Part shown: positions 31,001-40,472 of the stretch, piece after piece
Layout: each line of letters opens with the position of its first letter
How positions within the stretch are numbered: position 1 is the first letter of the stretch
Assembly (NCBI GenBank): GCA_015060705.1
Contig: SUXY01000017.1
Location: 1-48,078 of the forward strand
DNA length: 48,078 bases
Source of the DNA: Bacteroides sp.
Lineage (GTDB): Bacteria > Bacteroidota > Bacteroidia > Bacteroidales > Bacteroidaceae
Direction of reading: 5' to 3'
Notes under the pieces: generated by a model
Databases searched by the model: none
Told to the model about the DNA's origin: nothing
What the model saw: the letters and a program-made list of their open reading frames with translations, nothing else
Position numbers and translations under genes: made by a program

Positions 31001-32656
31001 ATGGGATTGTTTACTAAGAAACCATTTGCTGCCCTCGAAGCGGAGGCCAACGAGGAAGGCAGCAAAAGCCTGAAAAGGGTACTTGGTCCTTGGGGCTTGA
31101 TAGCCTTGGGAGTGGGTGCCATCATCGGAGCCGGTCTGTTTTCCATCACCGGAACGGTTGCGGCAGAGTATACTGGTCCAGCCATTACCTTGAGCTTTAT
31201 CATAGCTGCCATAGGTTGTTGCTTTGCCGGACTTTGCTATGCCGAATTTGCCTCCATGATTCCTGTTGCAGGGAGTGCATACACCTATTCATACGCAACA
31301 ATGGGCGAACTGATTGCCTGGATTATCGGTTGGGACCTCGTCTTGGAATATACCGTAGCGGCTACAACCGTCAGCATCAGCTGGAGCCGATATTTAGTTG
31401 TTTTCCTTCAAGGAATAGGCATAGACCTTCCACCCGAATGGACTGCTTGCCCTTGGGACGGTGGCATCGCTAACATTCCAGCCGCTATTATTGTAATCAT
31501 CATGAGCCTTTTCCTCGTAAGAGGTACACAGGAAAGTTCTTTGGTGAACAACATCATCGTCTTCCTGAAAGTATCGGTTATCTTGATTTTTGTCGCTTTA
31601 GGTTGGCAATTCATCAACGCTGAGAACTATACACCTTACATTCCAGCGAATACCGGTGTCTTGGGTGAATTCGGTATCAGCGGTATCTTCCGCGGCGCAG
31701 CCGTTGTATTCTTTGCCTTCCTAGGTTTCGACGCAGTCAGTACAGCTGCCCAAGAAACCAAGAATCCGGAACGCAACATGCCGATTGGTATCTTGATGTC
31801 ATTACTTGTATGTACCGTTCTCTATATCCTTTTTGCCCACGTCATGACTGGTGTAGCCCACTATACCGACTTTGCAGGACAACAAGGTATTGCACCGGTA
31901 GCGGTAGCTATCGACCACATGGGTCCTACGGATGCAGCTGGAGTGATTACACCCACTTATCCATGGCTGAACCGTGCCATTGTGATGGCCATTCTCTTTG
32001 GTTATTGCTCTGTGATTATGGTTACTTTGCTTGGCCAAAGCCGTGTGTTCCTCAGCATGAGCCGTGACGGTTTGTTGCCTCCGTTCTTCTCGAAGATTCA
32101 CGAGAAGTATCGTACACCGGCACATAGCAACCTCTTGTTCATGGTCATTGTAAGTATCATGGCTGCCTTTATTCCAGCCCGTGTAGCCGGTGAAATGGTA
32201 AGTATCGGTACCTTGTTTGCCTTTACACTGGTATGTGCAGGTATCCTGATTGTCCGCAAGAGCATGCCGAATGTGGAACGTGCATTCAAGACTCCATTGG
32301 TACCACTTGTACCGATTTTGGGTATCTTGACCTGCCTTTGCATGATGCTCTTCCTTCCGGCTGACACTTGGATCCGTTTGGTTTTATGGATGCTTGTCGG
32401 ACTGGATGTCTATGCCCTTTATGGAGTAAAGCATAGTAAATTGGAATATAATGTTCCACGCCGTAAAGGATTGACTGTACTGAATGCGTTAGGTATTGCC
32501 ATGAGTGTTTTGGCAGTGATTACCGGATTGTGGCATCAGCAGACAGCCGGTTGGGATACAGACAAGACATTATTGACTATCTCTTTCGTTTTTGCCTTTA
32601 CCCATTGCGCTTTCTATGTATGGCGTATGTGGAAGCAAACACGGATGAAAGCATAA
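31001..32656 (+). CDS. APC family amino acid permease (CAT/YfnA-like)
   Basis: The 551-residue inner-membrane protein has 12 or more hydrophobic helices. The first helix contains the substrate-binding GVGAIIGAGLF (about 36-46), followed by CYAEFASMIPVAGSAYTYSY (about 80-99) and AFLGFDAVSTAAQETKNPERNMPIGI (about 239-264), typical of cationic amino acid transporter-type members. It probably imports amino acids with H+; the substrate cannot be read from sequence. It is monocistronic between two strong terminators. Confidence 0.92.
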   Translation: MGLFTKKPFAALEAEANEEGSKSLKRVLGPWGLIALGVGAIIGAGLFSITGTVAAEYTGPAITLSFIIAAIGCCFAGLCYAEFASMIPVAGSAYTYSYATMGELIAWIIGWDLVLEYTVAATTVSISWSRYLVVFLQGIGIDLPPEWTACPWDGGIANIPAAIIVIIMSLFLVRGTQESSLVNNIIVFLKVSVILIFVALGWQFINAENYTPYIPANTGVLGEFGISGIFRGAAVVFFAFLGFDAVSTAAQETKNPERNMPIGILMSLLVCTVLYILFAHVMTGVAHYTDFAGQQGIAPVAVAIDHMGPTDAAGVITPTYPWLNRAIVMAILFGYCSVIMVTLLGQSRVFLSMSRDGLLPPFFSKIHEKYRTPAHSNLLFMVIVSIMAAFIPARVAGEMVSIGTLFAFTLVCAGILIVRKSMPNVERAFKTPLVPLVPILGILTCLCMMLFLPADTWIRLVLWMLVGLDVYALYGVKHSKLEYNVPRRKGLTVLNALGIAMSVLAVITGLWHQQTAGWDTDKTLLTISFVFAFTHCAFYVWRMWKQTRMKA

Positions 32657-32657
32657 A

Positions 32658-32695
32658 TAAAAGAAAAGGGTTGCAATTGCAACCCTTTTCTTTTA
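32658..32695. terminator. 38-bp perfect palindrome, bidirectional terminator
   Basis: The 19-bp arms are exact complements without a spacer (centre GCAATTGC), with A/T runs at both ends. It separates the convergent permease and GH89 genes, and its right end contains the GH89 stop codon (32693-32695). Confidence 0.92.
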
Positions 32696-34846
32696 GAAGA
32701 TTTCCTGATAAACTCGTTTTGCGACCTCTATACAATTACCTTCCGATTGTGAAGAATAGGTATCCGAAACCTTGGTCCAAGGTTCTTCAAGGGCATACCA
32801 ATCAATGACAGGAACCATTTCCCCCTTCAAGGAACGTGTCAATCCATCGAAATAAGTTTTCCAACGCATGTAGTAGAAATCCTTCAGGATACCATTCCAT
32901 TCCTTATGGGCATAATCATGAAGCTTTCCTCGTTCGGAAGCCGAATGATTCCCCCAAGTAGTAATCTGTACACGGGCATTCCATTCGTAAAGGTCCTTTT
33001 CTTCTTTGGTCTGTCCAATGTTACGGGCCATTCCCGTCCAATTGCCTACCCGGAATTCCTTGCGAGTACCCAAAAGTTCGTCCTGCAAAAGGATAAGGTT
33101 CAAAAAACGTTGAGAAGCTTGTGCAAACAAGCCCTGGTCTTCGGCCTTGTAAGCAGCTGAAACAACCTTCAATACCAAACGACCTTTTTCGGTAATAGCC
33201 TGGCGAAGGACATCCACCAAGTCGTATTCAAAGTTGTTATTACCTTTGTATCGATCGGCCACCGAAAGCATCAAACGTGCTGCCTCCATTACTTCCTTCG
33301 GATTGTAATAGTCTTTGGATTCTGCCCAAGCCGAAGCTTTCCAGACATCCAATCCCGGACGGGCACAAAACAAGGATTCATGCGTACCTTGCTGCGGTTT
33401 CTCTTTCGGGCTGTTATAAATACCAGCTCCCAAAAGTTGCCAAGCTTGTTGCAAAGCCTTGTCATCTGCCCCATAACGAGCTTGTACATACTCCTTCAAC
33501 CATTCGCTGCGAGTAAAACGTTCGGCACGCCACGGTAATTCATAAAGCAATTCATACATCACCGGATTGTTTTCAATACCTTCAGGAGTTATCCCTACCC
33601 CTTTCATCGTTTGGGAAGCACGGGCATCTTCCTTCGCATTGTAAAAACCATCAATCAGTACATCCATCTTACCATGCAAACCTACATTACCACCGAAGTT
33701 GAGTAACATGCAATATGCCCAATCGTGATGCATAAAACCATCCTTTCGACACCATTCCGACCAAGTATCCCCCCATTGTGGACGACATTCGGCATGCAAG
33801 TCGAGCACCAACATATCCCCTGCTTTCCGATTCTCAATCATCGGAACACGAGGATTTTCCTGCCAGGCTTGAATCACCCAAACAGCATCCGGATTGCATT
33901 TCTTCATGGGATCCATGACTGCCTTTCCAGCTGCATCCAGATTGACTCCCGCTGTATTTCCTCCTTCATGGAAAGGATCCATGGCATAATACTTCGACTT
34001 ACCATACAACTTGGTCAATTCCTTATAGTACAAGGCCGAGATTTCTTCGAAACGTTCATCTTCCGGTTGTAGGAATGCCGGACGATTGTAGCTACACCAC
34101 AAGCCAGGATCGGCTACATTCAATCCTAACTTTTCCTTCGCATTGTGCGGAACCATACCGCAATAACCCGGTAATACCGGATGAATGCCATATTCCCGCA
34201 TCCGCCTTACAATCTTCTTTTGAAGTTGTTCTTGCTGTACATACCAGCTGTCCGGATTCGGGCCACCCCAACCTTCCAGGTTATTCATCAGCCACCAAGC
34301 TGTAAAACCCGAACCTGAAACAAACGCATTGATTTCGTCTTTGGTATAACCCAACTTCGTCAATACGTTCTTCCAAACGGTTTCTGCACCAGTCAAAGCC
34401 AAGGAAAGATTCACTCCATGCAATGCCATCCAGTCGATTTCCTGTTGCCAACGTTCCCAGTCCCAAAACGCCATGGAATATGAGAAAGTACAATAGTTAT
34501 AGGCATAACGATAAGGAAGATGGGTTTCATGGCGTTCCTTTTGAGTCACTGCAGGAAGTACTTCGGGCAAATCGGCTGTCATGCCATTCCAGGAAAGATG
34601 AATACCTGCATGATATTTCAAATACCAATTGATCCCCGTAGCAATGCTCACGTAGTTATTGCCCCGCACCACCACCTTATCACCCTTTTGGTCAAGTTCG
34701 AAGAAATCCACCGCTGACTTTTGTTGCTGAATGATGAATTTCTTGGAAGCTCCCTTGTCGATACGTTCCAACAAGCCGTTGATTGGATTAGCAGAGAGAG
34801 TGACGATGCACCCCAATAAAAAGAAAATGGAGATGAGTTTTTTCAT
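32693..34846 (-). CDS. Alpha-N-acetylglucosaminidase, GH89
   Basis: It hydrolyses terminal alpha-linked GlcNAc, as in mucin class III O-glycans and heparan sulfate ends. The 717 residues have a signal peptide (1-19), an N-terminal small domain (about 20-105), the NAGLU barrel (about 110-440) and a helical C-terminal domain. The two expected catalytic glutamates are E294 (in DPFHEGG) and E422 (in TPEGIE). It is exported, with no lipobox. There is no SusCD, regulator or other glycosidase beside it, so it is not in an obvious polysaccharide utilisation locus. A palindromic repeat lies just upstream, and no clear promoter was seen. Confidence 0.93.
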   Translation of the reverse strand: MKKLISIFFLLGCIVTLSANPINGLLERIDKGASKKFIIQQQKSAVDFFELDQKGDKVVVRGNNYVSIATGINWYLKYHAGIHLSWNGMTADLPEVLPAVTQKERHETHLPYRYAYNYCTFSYSMAFWDWERWQQEIDWMALHGVNLSLALTGAETVWKNVLTKLGYTKDEINAFVSGSGFTAWWLMNNLEGWGGPNPDSWYVQQEQLQKKIVRRMREYGIHPVLPGYCGMVPHNAKEKLGLNVADPGLWCSYNRPAFLQPEDERFEEISALYYKELTKLYGKSKYYAMDPFHEGGNTAGVNLDAAGKAVMDPMKKCNPDAVWVIQAWQENPRVPMIENRKAGDMLVLDLHAECRPQWGDTWSEWCRKDGFMHHDWAYCMLLNFGGNVGLHGKMDVLIDGFYNAKEDARASQTMKGVGITPEGIENNPVMYELLYELPWRAERFTRSEWLKEYVQARYGADDKALQQAWQLLGAGIYNSPKEKPQQGTHESLFCARPGLDVWKASAWAESKDYYNPKEVMEAARLMLSVADRYKGNNNFEYDLVDVLRQAITEKGRLVLKVVSAAYKAEDQGLFAQASQRFLNLILLQDELLGTRKEFRVGNWTGMARNIGQTKEEKDLYEWNARVQITTWGNHSASERGKLHDYAHKEWNGILKDFYYMRWKTYFDGLTRSLKGEMVPVIDWYALEEPWTKVSDTYSSQSEGNCIEVAKRVYQEIF

Positions 34847-34862
34847 GTTATTAGGTTTTCAT

Positions 34863-34950
34863 TTGTCATTCAGAGCGAAGCGAAGAATCTCGAAAACATC
34901 AACGTGGACGCAATCGAGATTCTTCCTCCCTTTGGTCGTCTGAATGACAA
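34863..34950. repeat. Dispersed 88-bp imperfect palindrome, copy 3
   Basis: The ends TTGTCATTCAGA and TCTGAATGACAA are exact complements. The inner arms GAATCTCGA and TCGAGATTC also pair, and the middle is variable. It lies between fumarase and GH89, both on the minus strand. Confidence 0.85.
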
Positions 34951-34977
34951 CTCTAAAGGATTTATTCAATTAAAGTA

Positions 34978-36615
34978 TTACTTACAAGTACAACGAGGTT
35001 TCAATTGCTTGAAGAAGTCATTACCCTTATCATCTACCAAGATAAATGCCGGGAAGTCTTCTACTTCAATCTTCCAGATAGCTTCCATACCGAGTTCCGG
35101 ATATTCTACACATTCGATGCTCTTGATATTGTTCTGAGCAAGAATAGCAGCCGGACCACCGATAGAACCTAAATAGAAACCACCATGCTTCTGACAAGCA
35201 TCGGTTACTTGCTGGCTACGGTTACCCTTTGCCAACATAATCATGCTACCACCATGGCTTTGGAACAAGTCAACGTAAGAGTCCATACGACCTGCAGTAG
35301 TTGGGCCCATCGAACCACATGCCATACCAGCCGGAGTCTTGGCAGGACCTGCATAATAAATAGGATGATCCTTGATGTATTGTGGCAAATCTTCACCGTT
35401 ATCAATACGTTCTTTCAGTTTCGCATGTGCAATGTCACGACCTACGATGATGGTACCGTTCAATGACAAACGAGTAGCTACTGGATACTTGGTCAATTCC
35501 TTCAAGATATCAGCCATCGGTTGGTTCAAGTTGATCTTCACTGCATCACCTTCACCAGCTTCGCGGAGTTTTGCCGGAATCAATTCACCCGGTTTGTCGT
35601 CCATCTTTTCAATCCAGATACCATCCTTGTTAATCTTACACTTGATGTTACGGTCAGCCGAGCAAGAAACGCCCAAGCCAATCGGACAAGAAGCACCGTG
35701 ACGAGGCAAGCGGATGATGCGAACATCGTGAGCCATGTATTTACCACCAAACTGAGCACCCAAACCAATCTTGTGAGCTTCTTCCAATACTTGCTTTTCA
35801 AGTTCTACATCGCGGAATGCACGACCGTATTCATTACCGGTAGTCGGCAATTCATCGTAGTAGTGAGTAGAAGCCAGCTTCACAGTCAACAAGTTCTTTT
35901 CTGCAGAAGTACCACCGATAACGAATGCAATGTGGTATGGAGGACAAGCTGCAGTACCAAGTGACTTCATTTTCTCAATCATGAACGGAACCAATGTAGC
36001 CGGATTCAAGACTGCCTTGGTTTCCTGATACAAATAAGTCTTGTTTGCAGAGCCACCACCCTTAGTCACGCAAAGGAACTTGTATTCCATGCCTTCAGTT
36101 GCTTCGATGTCAATCTGAGCCGGAAGGTTACACTTGGTGTTCACTTCATCGTACATAGTAAGCGGAGCATTCTGAGAATAGCGAAGGTTTTCTTCGGTAT
36201 AAGTCTTGTATACACCCAAAGAAAGCGCTTCTTCATCACAGTATCCGGTCCAAACATGCTGACCCTTTTCACCGTGAATAATAGCAGTACCGGTATCTTG
36301 GCACAAAGGCAACTTACCCTTGGCAGATACTTCAGCATTGCGGAGGAAAGTCAGAGCAACATATTTATCGTTGTCACTTGCTTCCGGGTCACTCAAAATT
36401 TTAGCAACCTGTTCGTTGTGTGCACGACGAAGCAAGAAAGATACATCACGGAAAGCAGCGTTAGCCATTGCAGTCAAACCTTCCTTTTCAATCTTCAGGA
36501 TAGGTTGGCCTTCAAATTCACTTACTGACACATAGTCCTTGGTCAGCAAATAATACTCGGTCTTGTCAGGACCCAAATCAAACATCGGCTGATAGTGGAA
36601 TTCTGGATTTGCCAT
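34978..36615 (-). CDS. fum: Fumarate hydratase, class I (4Fe-4S)
   Basis: It interconverts fumarate and malate; Bacteroides uses the malate-to-fumarate direction in the reductive branch leading to succinate and propionate. The 545-residue protein fuses the alpha and beta domains. The iron-sulfur ligands C105 (PLCQDTGT), C224 (AACPPYH) and C318 (GLGVSCSAD) fall at the same numbers as in E. coli FumA. The C-terminal half has the [11 protein letters not shown] swivelling domain. Codon bias is very strong. The TATCTTTG -7 element is at 36660-36667 (minus). Confidence 0.96.
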   Translation of the reverse strand: MANPEFHYQPMFDLGPDKTEYYLLTKDYVSVSEFEGQPILKIEKEGLTAMANAAFRDVSFLLRRAHNEQVAKILSDPEASDNDKYVALTFLRNAEVSAKGKLPLCQDTGTAIIHGEKGQHVWTGYCDEEALSLGVYKTYTEENLRYSQNAPLTMYDEVNTKCNLPAQIDIEATEGMEYKFLCVTKGGGSANKTYLYQETKAVLNPATLVPFMIEKMKSLGTAACPPYHIAFVIGGTSAEKNLLTVKLASTHYYDELPTTGNEYGRAFRDVELEKQVLEEAHKIGLGAQFGGKYMAHDVRIIRLPRHGASCPIGLGVSCSADRNIKCKINKDGIWIEKMDDKPGELIPAKLREAGEGDAVKINLNQPMADILKELTKYPVATRLSLNGTIIVGRDIAHAKLKERIDNGEDLPQYIKDHPIYYAGPAKTPAGMACGSMGPTTAGRMDSYVDLFQSHGGSMIMLAKGNRSQQVTDACQKHGGFYLGSIGGPAAILAQNNIKSIECVEYPELGMEAIWKIEVEDFPAFILVDDKGNDFFKQLKPRCTCK

Positions 36616-36659
36616 AATGATTGTATTTTTAATTATTAGACGTTAGTTATCAATTACGA

Positions 36660-36667
36660 CAAAGATA
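36660..36667 (-). promoter_or_regulatory. -7 element for fumarase
   Basis: Reads TATCTTTG on the minus strand, 44 nt before the ATG. No TTTG at normal spacing. Confidence 0.55.
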
Positions 36668-36702
36668 GGAAGGATTCTTGAATTATCGTACATTTACAAA
36701 AG

Positions 36703-36728
36703 AAAAAGCCGGATAAAACCGGCTTTTT
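36703..36728 (-). terminator. Terminator after hflX
   Basis: A 10-bp stem AAAAAGCCGG / CCGGCTTTTT with a 6-nt loop, beginning 2 nt after the hflX stop on the minus strand. Confidence 0.9.
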
Positions 36729-36730
36729 CT

Positions 36731-37981
36731 TTATTCGTCATATGTCTGATAAAGGAAATCATTATACGGATACTTCTGCACGTGGAGTTCCCTCACCTTA
36801 TTATATATAATGGACTTCAGTTCATCCATATTGGTCTTTTCTTTAGCTGAGATAAAGAAACAATTGTCATCCAATTTAGCCATCCACGTATTCATCAGTT
36901 CTTCCAACGTAATGTTTTCCTTGGTCTTTGGAGTCAAATCGTCTTCTGCCTTTTCCACATACGTATAGGCATCAATCTTATTGAAAACAATCATACCCGG
37001 TTTTCCGGCTGCTCCCAAATCGGCAATGGTCTTTTCTACCACCTGGATTTGTTCCTCAAAGTCCGGATGAGAAATATCCACCACATGAATCAAGAAGTCA
37101 GCTTCACGTACTTCATCCAAGGTAGACTTGAAGGATTCCACCAAGTCAGTTGGAAGTTTACGAATGAATCCAACGGTATCAGATAACAAGAACGGCAGAT
37201 TATCAATAATGACCTTACGCACCGTCGTGTCCAACGTCGCAAACAACTTGTTTTCAGCAAACACTTCACTCTTGGCCAACAAGTTCATCAACGTAGACTT
37301 GCCCACATTGGTATATCCCACCAATGCCACACGAATCATACGTCCTCGATTCTTGCGTTGGGTTGCCTTCTGCTTATCGATTTCCGCCAATCGTTCTTTC
37401 AACAGCGACATACGGTTCAAGATGATACGACGGTCCATTTCCAACTGAGTTTCCCCCGGACCACGAAGACCTACCGAACCTTTACCGCCACCGGCACCTG
37501 AACCACCACCTTGGCGTTCCAAGTGAGTCCATAGTCGTTGCAAACGAGGAAGCATATACTTATATTGCGCCAGTTCTACCTGTGTCTTCGCATTGGCAGT
37601 CTGAGCACGCATGGCAAAGATATCCAGAATCAAGGAAGTACGGTCCAAGATTTTCACTTTCAATTCTGCTTCAATGTTACGAATCTGCTTAGCTGAAAGC
37701 TCATCATCAAAGATGACCATACCGATTTCGCGTTCTTCCTCCTCTTCGGCACGGATATAGTCACGGATTTCTTCCAATTTACCCTTACCCACATAGGTCA
37801 CCGAATGGGCACAAGGCAATTTCTGCGTAAAACGTCTGACGACCTTCGCACCAGCCGTATGTGCCAGGAACTCCAACTCATCCAGATATTCCGTTGTCTT
37901 GCGTTCATCCTGCGTTTGGGTAATCAAACCGACCAATATCGCCGTTTCTACTTTTGCTTCTGATATTACAAATTCCTTCAT
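36731..37981 (-). CDS. hflX: Ribosome-associated GTPase HflX
   Basis: It rescues or splits stalled ribosomes under stress. The 416 residues have the HflX N-terminal domain (GKGKLEEI at 65-72, FDDELSAKQIRNIE at about 91-104), the Gly-rich linker GGGSGAGGGKGSVGLRGPGE (about 158-177), then the G domain: G1 GYTNVGKS (222-229), G3 DTVG and G4 NKID. It is longer than the bare core by a Bacteroidetes-type C-terminal extension. A TATATTTG -7 element is at 38010-38017 (minus), directly after the terminator of the SusCD operon. Confidence 0.95.
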   Translation of the reverse strand: MKEFVISEAKVETAILVGLITQTQDERKTTEYLDELEFLAHTAGAKVVRRFTQKLPCAHSVTYVGKGKLEEIRDYIRAEEEEEREIGMVIFDDELSAKQIRNIEAELKVKILDRTSLILDIFAMRAQTANAKTQVELAQYKYMLPRLQRLWTHLERQGGGSGAGGGKGSVGLRGPGETQLEMDRRIILNRMSLLKERLAEIDKQKATQRKNRGRMIRVALVGYTNVGKSTLMNLLAKSEVFAENKLFATLDTTVRKVIIDNLPFLLSDTVGFIRKLPTDLVESFKSTLDEVREADFLIHVVDISHPDFEEQIQVVEKTIADLGAAGKPGMIVFNKIDAYTYVEKAEDDLTPKTKENITLEELMNTWMAKLDDNCFFISAKEKTNMDELKSIIYNKVRELHVQKYPYNDFLYQTYDE

Positions 37982-38009
37982 TGAATCTTGCTGATTGTTA
38001 ATTTGGGCA

Positions 38010-38017
38010 CAAATATA
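38010..38017 (-). promoter_or_regulatory. -7 element for hflX
   Basis: Reads TATATTTG on the minus strand, 28 nt before the ATG. Confidence 0.5.
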
Positions 38018-38024
38018 ACAAAAT

Positions 38025-38054
38025 AAAGGCTGACTTTCTTATAAGCCAGCCTTT
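38025..38054 (-). terminator. Terminator of the SusCD operon
   Basis: AAAGGCTG pairs with CAGCCTTT, extended by CTT/AAG across one mismatch, with a 7-nt loop. It lies 23 nt after the lipoprotein stop codon. Confidence 0.85.
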
Positions 38055-38077
38055 AATATTCAAATTTCTATGTTAGA

Positions 38078-38917
38078 TTACTTTACATTCAATGTAATAC
38101 CACCATAATAGAGTTCATAGAAACCGCCTTCGTTCATACCGAATGCATTTTCAATGCGCAAAGCAGCACCCTTGCTGATAACCTTGATGGTCAAATCAGA
38201 ATAACCAGTTGCAACATCAGGGTCAGCATCATTGAATACTGTCAAAGCAACATTGTTATAACCAATCAACTGACCTTGTGCTACAGTGATTGTTTCATTT
38301 TCTACATCCAATACGCCTTCGAAAATGTTGCAACCTACTTCAGCTACAAAACCGTTTTCTGCAAAGTACGGGTCAAGATTCTGAACATAAATCTTAGTAG
38401 GATCAGCTGCATCAGCAACCAAAGTTACAGCAAATGTATAGTTAGAACCGAAGTAACTTGTTACAGAAGCAGTATAAGTCTTACCTGTCAACAATTCTGC
38501 AGAGAGAGGAGGAGCCTGTGGAGTAGTGATAGAAGAAGCTTCACTATAAACAATTCTATCATCACCCAAGAAAGCATACGCCTTTACACTATAAGTAGTC
38601 TGTTCTGCAAGACCAGAAAGTGTCATTTCGAATGTAGAAGCGATATTATCTACAGTATAAATCTTAGCATCTGAGAAATCAGCTGCTGTAGCTACCATAA
38701 AACCAGCTTCTACAACTCCTTCTACGGCACTGAGCGAACCTGCCACTGATGCAGAAGCATAATCAAGAGCTGTTGCGCTTGCCATTGATACAGAAGGAGT
38801 GTTAGCCAATGCATGTTGTGCATCGATTACTGCCTTGTCATCCATCTCGTCGTAACAGCCAGTCAAAGCTACTGACAATGCCAAACAAGGGATTAATGTT
38901 TTGAATATATTTTTCAT
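38078..38917 (-). CDS. Surface lipoprotein, third gene of the SusCD operon
   Basis: The 279 residues begin with a lipoprotein signal (lipobox LTGC, C21) followed by YDEMDD, an acidic stretch of the type that directs Bacteroides lipoproteins to the cell surface. A fibronectin-III-like segment (about 45-130, ending TTYSVKAYAFLGDDRIVYSEASSI) and a C-terminal beta-rich domain (about 145-279) follow. Position after susC-susD suggests a surface glycan- or ligand-binding partner (SusE/F-like in role); I see no specific family match. Codon use is biased, like susC and susD. Confidence 0.8.
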   Translation of the reverse strand: MKNIFKTLIPCLALSVALTGCYDEMDDKAVIDAQHALANTPSVSMASATALDYASASVAGSLSAVEGVVEAGFMVATAADFSDAKIYTVDNIASTFEMTLSGLAEQTTYSVKAYAFLGDDRIVYSEASSITTPQAPPLSAELLTGKTYTASVTSYFGSNYTFAVTLVADAADPTKIYVQNLDPYFAENGFVAEVGCNIFEGVLDVENETITVAQGQLIGYNNVALTVFNDADPDVATGYSDLTIKVISKGAALRIENAFGMNEGGFYELYYGGITLNVK

Positions 38918-38938
38918 ACTTGATAATTCTTTAAATGA

Positions 38939-40441
38939 TTAAAGTGGATTCTGATCTTCTTCGTTGATCAAGTCATTTTCCTGAATTTCAGACAAAGGAA
39001 TCTGATAATACCAACGCTTGTCACGTGCAGGAACTACGATATCATAACCAGCCAAGTGGTTGTTACCTTCGTAAGCACGGTCTGTACCCTTGTTCAAACG
39101 CTTCAAGTCATAGTATGCGAAACCTTCACCCCACAACTCGATACGACGCTGCAAGTGAATATCGTCTACTGTTACAGAAGCCTTGTTCCAACCCGGCTGA
39201 CGTACATCCATCAACACCTTCAAAGCTTGAGCAGCCTTAGCACCATCGCCCATGTGAGCGTAAGCTTCAGCTTCGATCAATACCATTTCAGCAGCACGCA
39301 TGTACATGTAGTTATCTGTCCAGTCGTCTACGTGACCAAACTTCACACTAGCATACGGCATCTGAGCAGCAGATGTCGGCTGGGTAGCATCACCTTCCGG
39401 ACCATTGAACCATGCCTTACGGAGGTCAGCGTCTGGAATCATGCTATACAAACGAGCGTCAATCAAACGTGGAGCATAACCGATACCGGCATAACCCGGA
39501 GCAATGTTTGAAATCATTGAGAAGAATGATGCGTATGTAGTCTGAGTTTCAGTAGTATGAGCAAAACCCCACATCCATTCTACGTTGTTAACAGTCACGA
39601 AACCATCATACAAACCTGAAGCATTAGCAGGCATCAACGAATAACCCTGACGAGCCTTGCTAGCAGCATTGGCAGCATCTTGCCACTTGTTTGCCAACAA
39701 ATAGTAACGAGCCAAGATACCGTTTGCTACACTGGCATCAATATAGTTCTTGTTCGGACGCTTGTAACCAGCTTCCAAGTTTTCAACAGCAGCAATCAAG
39801 TCCTTTTCAATCTGAGCCATGATATCGCCTACTGTGTTACGACCCGACAAAGCTGTAATTTCTTCAGCTGTATAACCATCAGCTTCAGTCAAAATCAAAG
39901 GTACACCTGGAGCACTTGCATTTACAGTACCGTCTTCGTTAGAAGCGAATTGATACAACTGAATCAAGTGCAAGTAAGACAAGCCACGGATAGCCAAAGC
40001 TTGACCAAGCAAACCCTTCTTGTCCACAGTATCACCACCGTCTGGATACAAACTGATGATTTCATTTGACTTTGCAATCATGGTATAGAAGTTCAACCAG
40101 TGACAACGGGTACGGCGATAAGCTTCCTGATGGTTGTCCATCTGATAGTCGTAGTTGAACCAGTGTGAAGAAGCCATTACGATGTCTCCACTCATCATGT
40201 CTGTTGCATGAAGAGAACCCATGTAACCGAAATCGTCGTGCGCACCACTACCTGTCTGGCTATAAGTCACCATCCATGACCACATACCGTTCAAGAACAC
40301 GTCCGGATTTTTAGCAGCAGCTTCACCAGCAGCTTCCGAATCCAGATAGTCTGTATATTCTGTTTCAAGGAATGAATCGCTACAGGAAGTCAAACCTGCA
40401 AGAGCGATCATACTTGCTGCGATATATTTTGTAAATTTCAT
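38939..40441 (-). CDS. SusD/RagB family nutrient-binding lipoprotein
   Basis: The 500-residue outer-membrane lipoprotein has lipobox LTSC (C20), followed by SDSFLETEYTD. The N-terminal SusD-like helices contain NEIISLYPDGGDTVDKKGLLGQALAIRGLSYLHLIQLY-type TPR features (about 130-167, RGLSYLHLIQLY). The C-terminal RagB domain ends WYYQIPLSEIQENDLINEEDQNP, as in the family. It caps the SusC barrel and binds substrate. It is 31 nt after susC and 21 nt before the lipoprotein gene. Confidence 0.93.
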   Translation of the reverse strand: MKFTKYIAASMIALAGLTSCSDSFLETEYTDYLDSEAAGEAAAKNPDVFLNGMWSWMVTYSQTGSGAHDDFGYMGSLHATDMMSGDIVMASSHWFNYDYQMDNHQEAYRRTRCHWLNFYTMIAKSNEIISLYPDGGDTVDKKGLLGQALAIRGLSYLHLIQLYQFASNEDGTVNASAPGVPLILTEADGYTAEEITALSGRNTVGDIMAQIEKDLIAAVENLEAGYKRPNKNYIDASVANGILARYYLLANKWQDAANAASKARQGYSLMPANASGLYDGFVTVNNVEWMWGFAHTTETQTTYASFFSMISNIAPGYAGIGYAPRLIDARLYSMIPDADLRKAWFNGPEGDATQPTSAAQMPYASVKFGHVDDWTDNYMYMRAAEMVLIEAEAYAHMGDGAKAAQALKVLMDVRQPGWNKASVTVDDIHLQRRIELWGEGFAYYDLKRLNKGTDRAYEGNNHLAGYDIVVPARDKRWYYQIPLSEIQENDLINEEDQNPL

Positions 40442-40472
40442 ATATGTCCTTTTTTAAAAGTTTGATAGTTTA

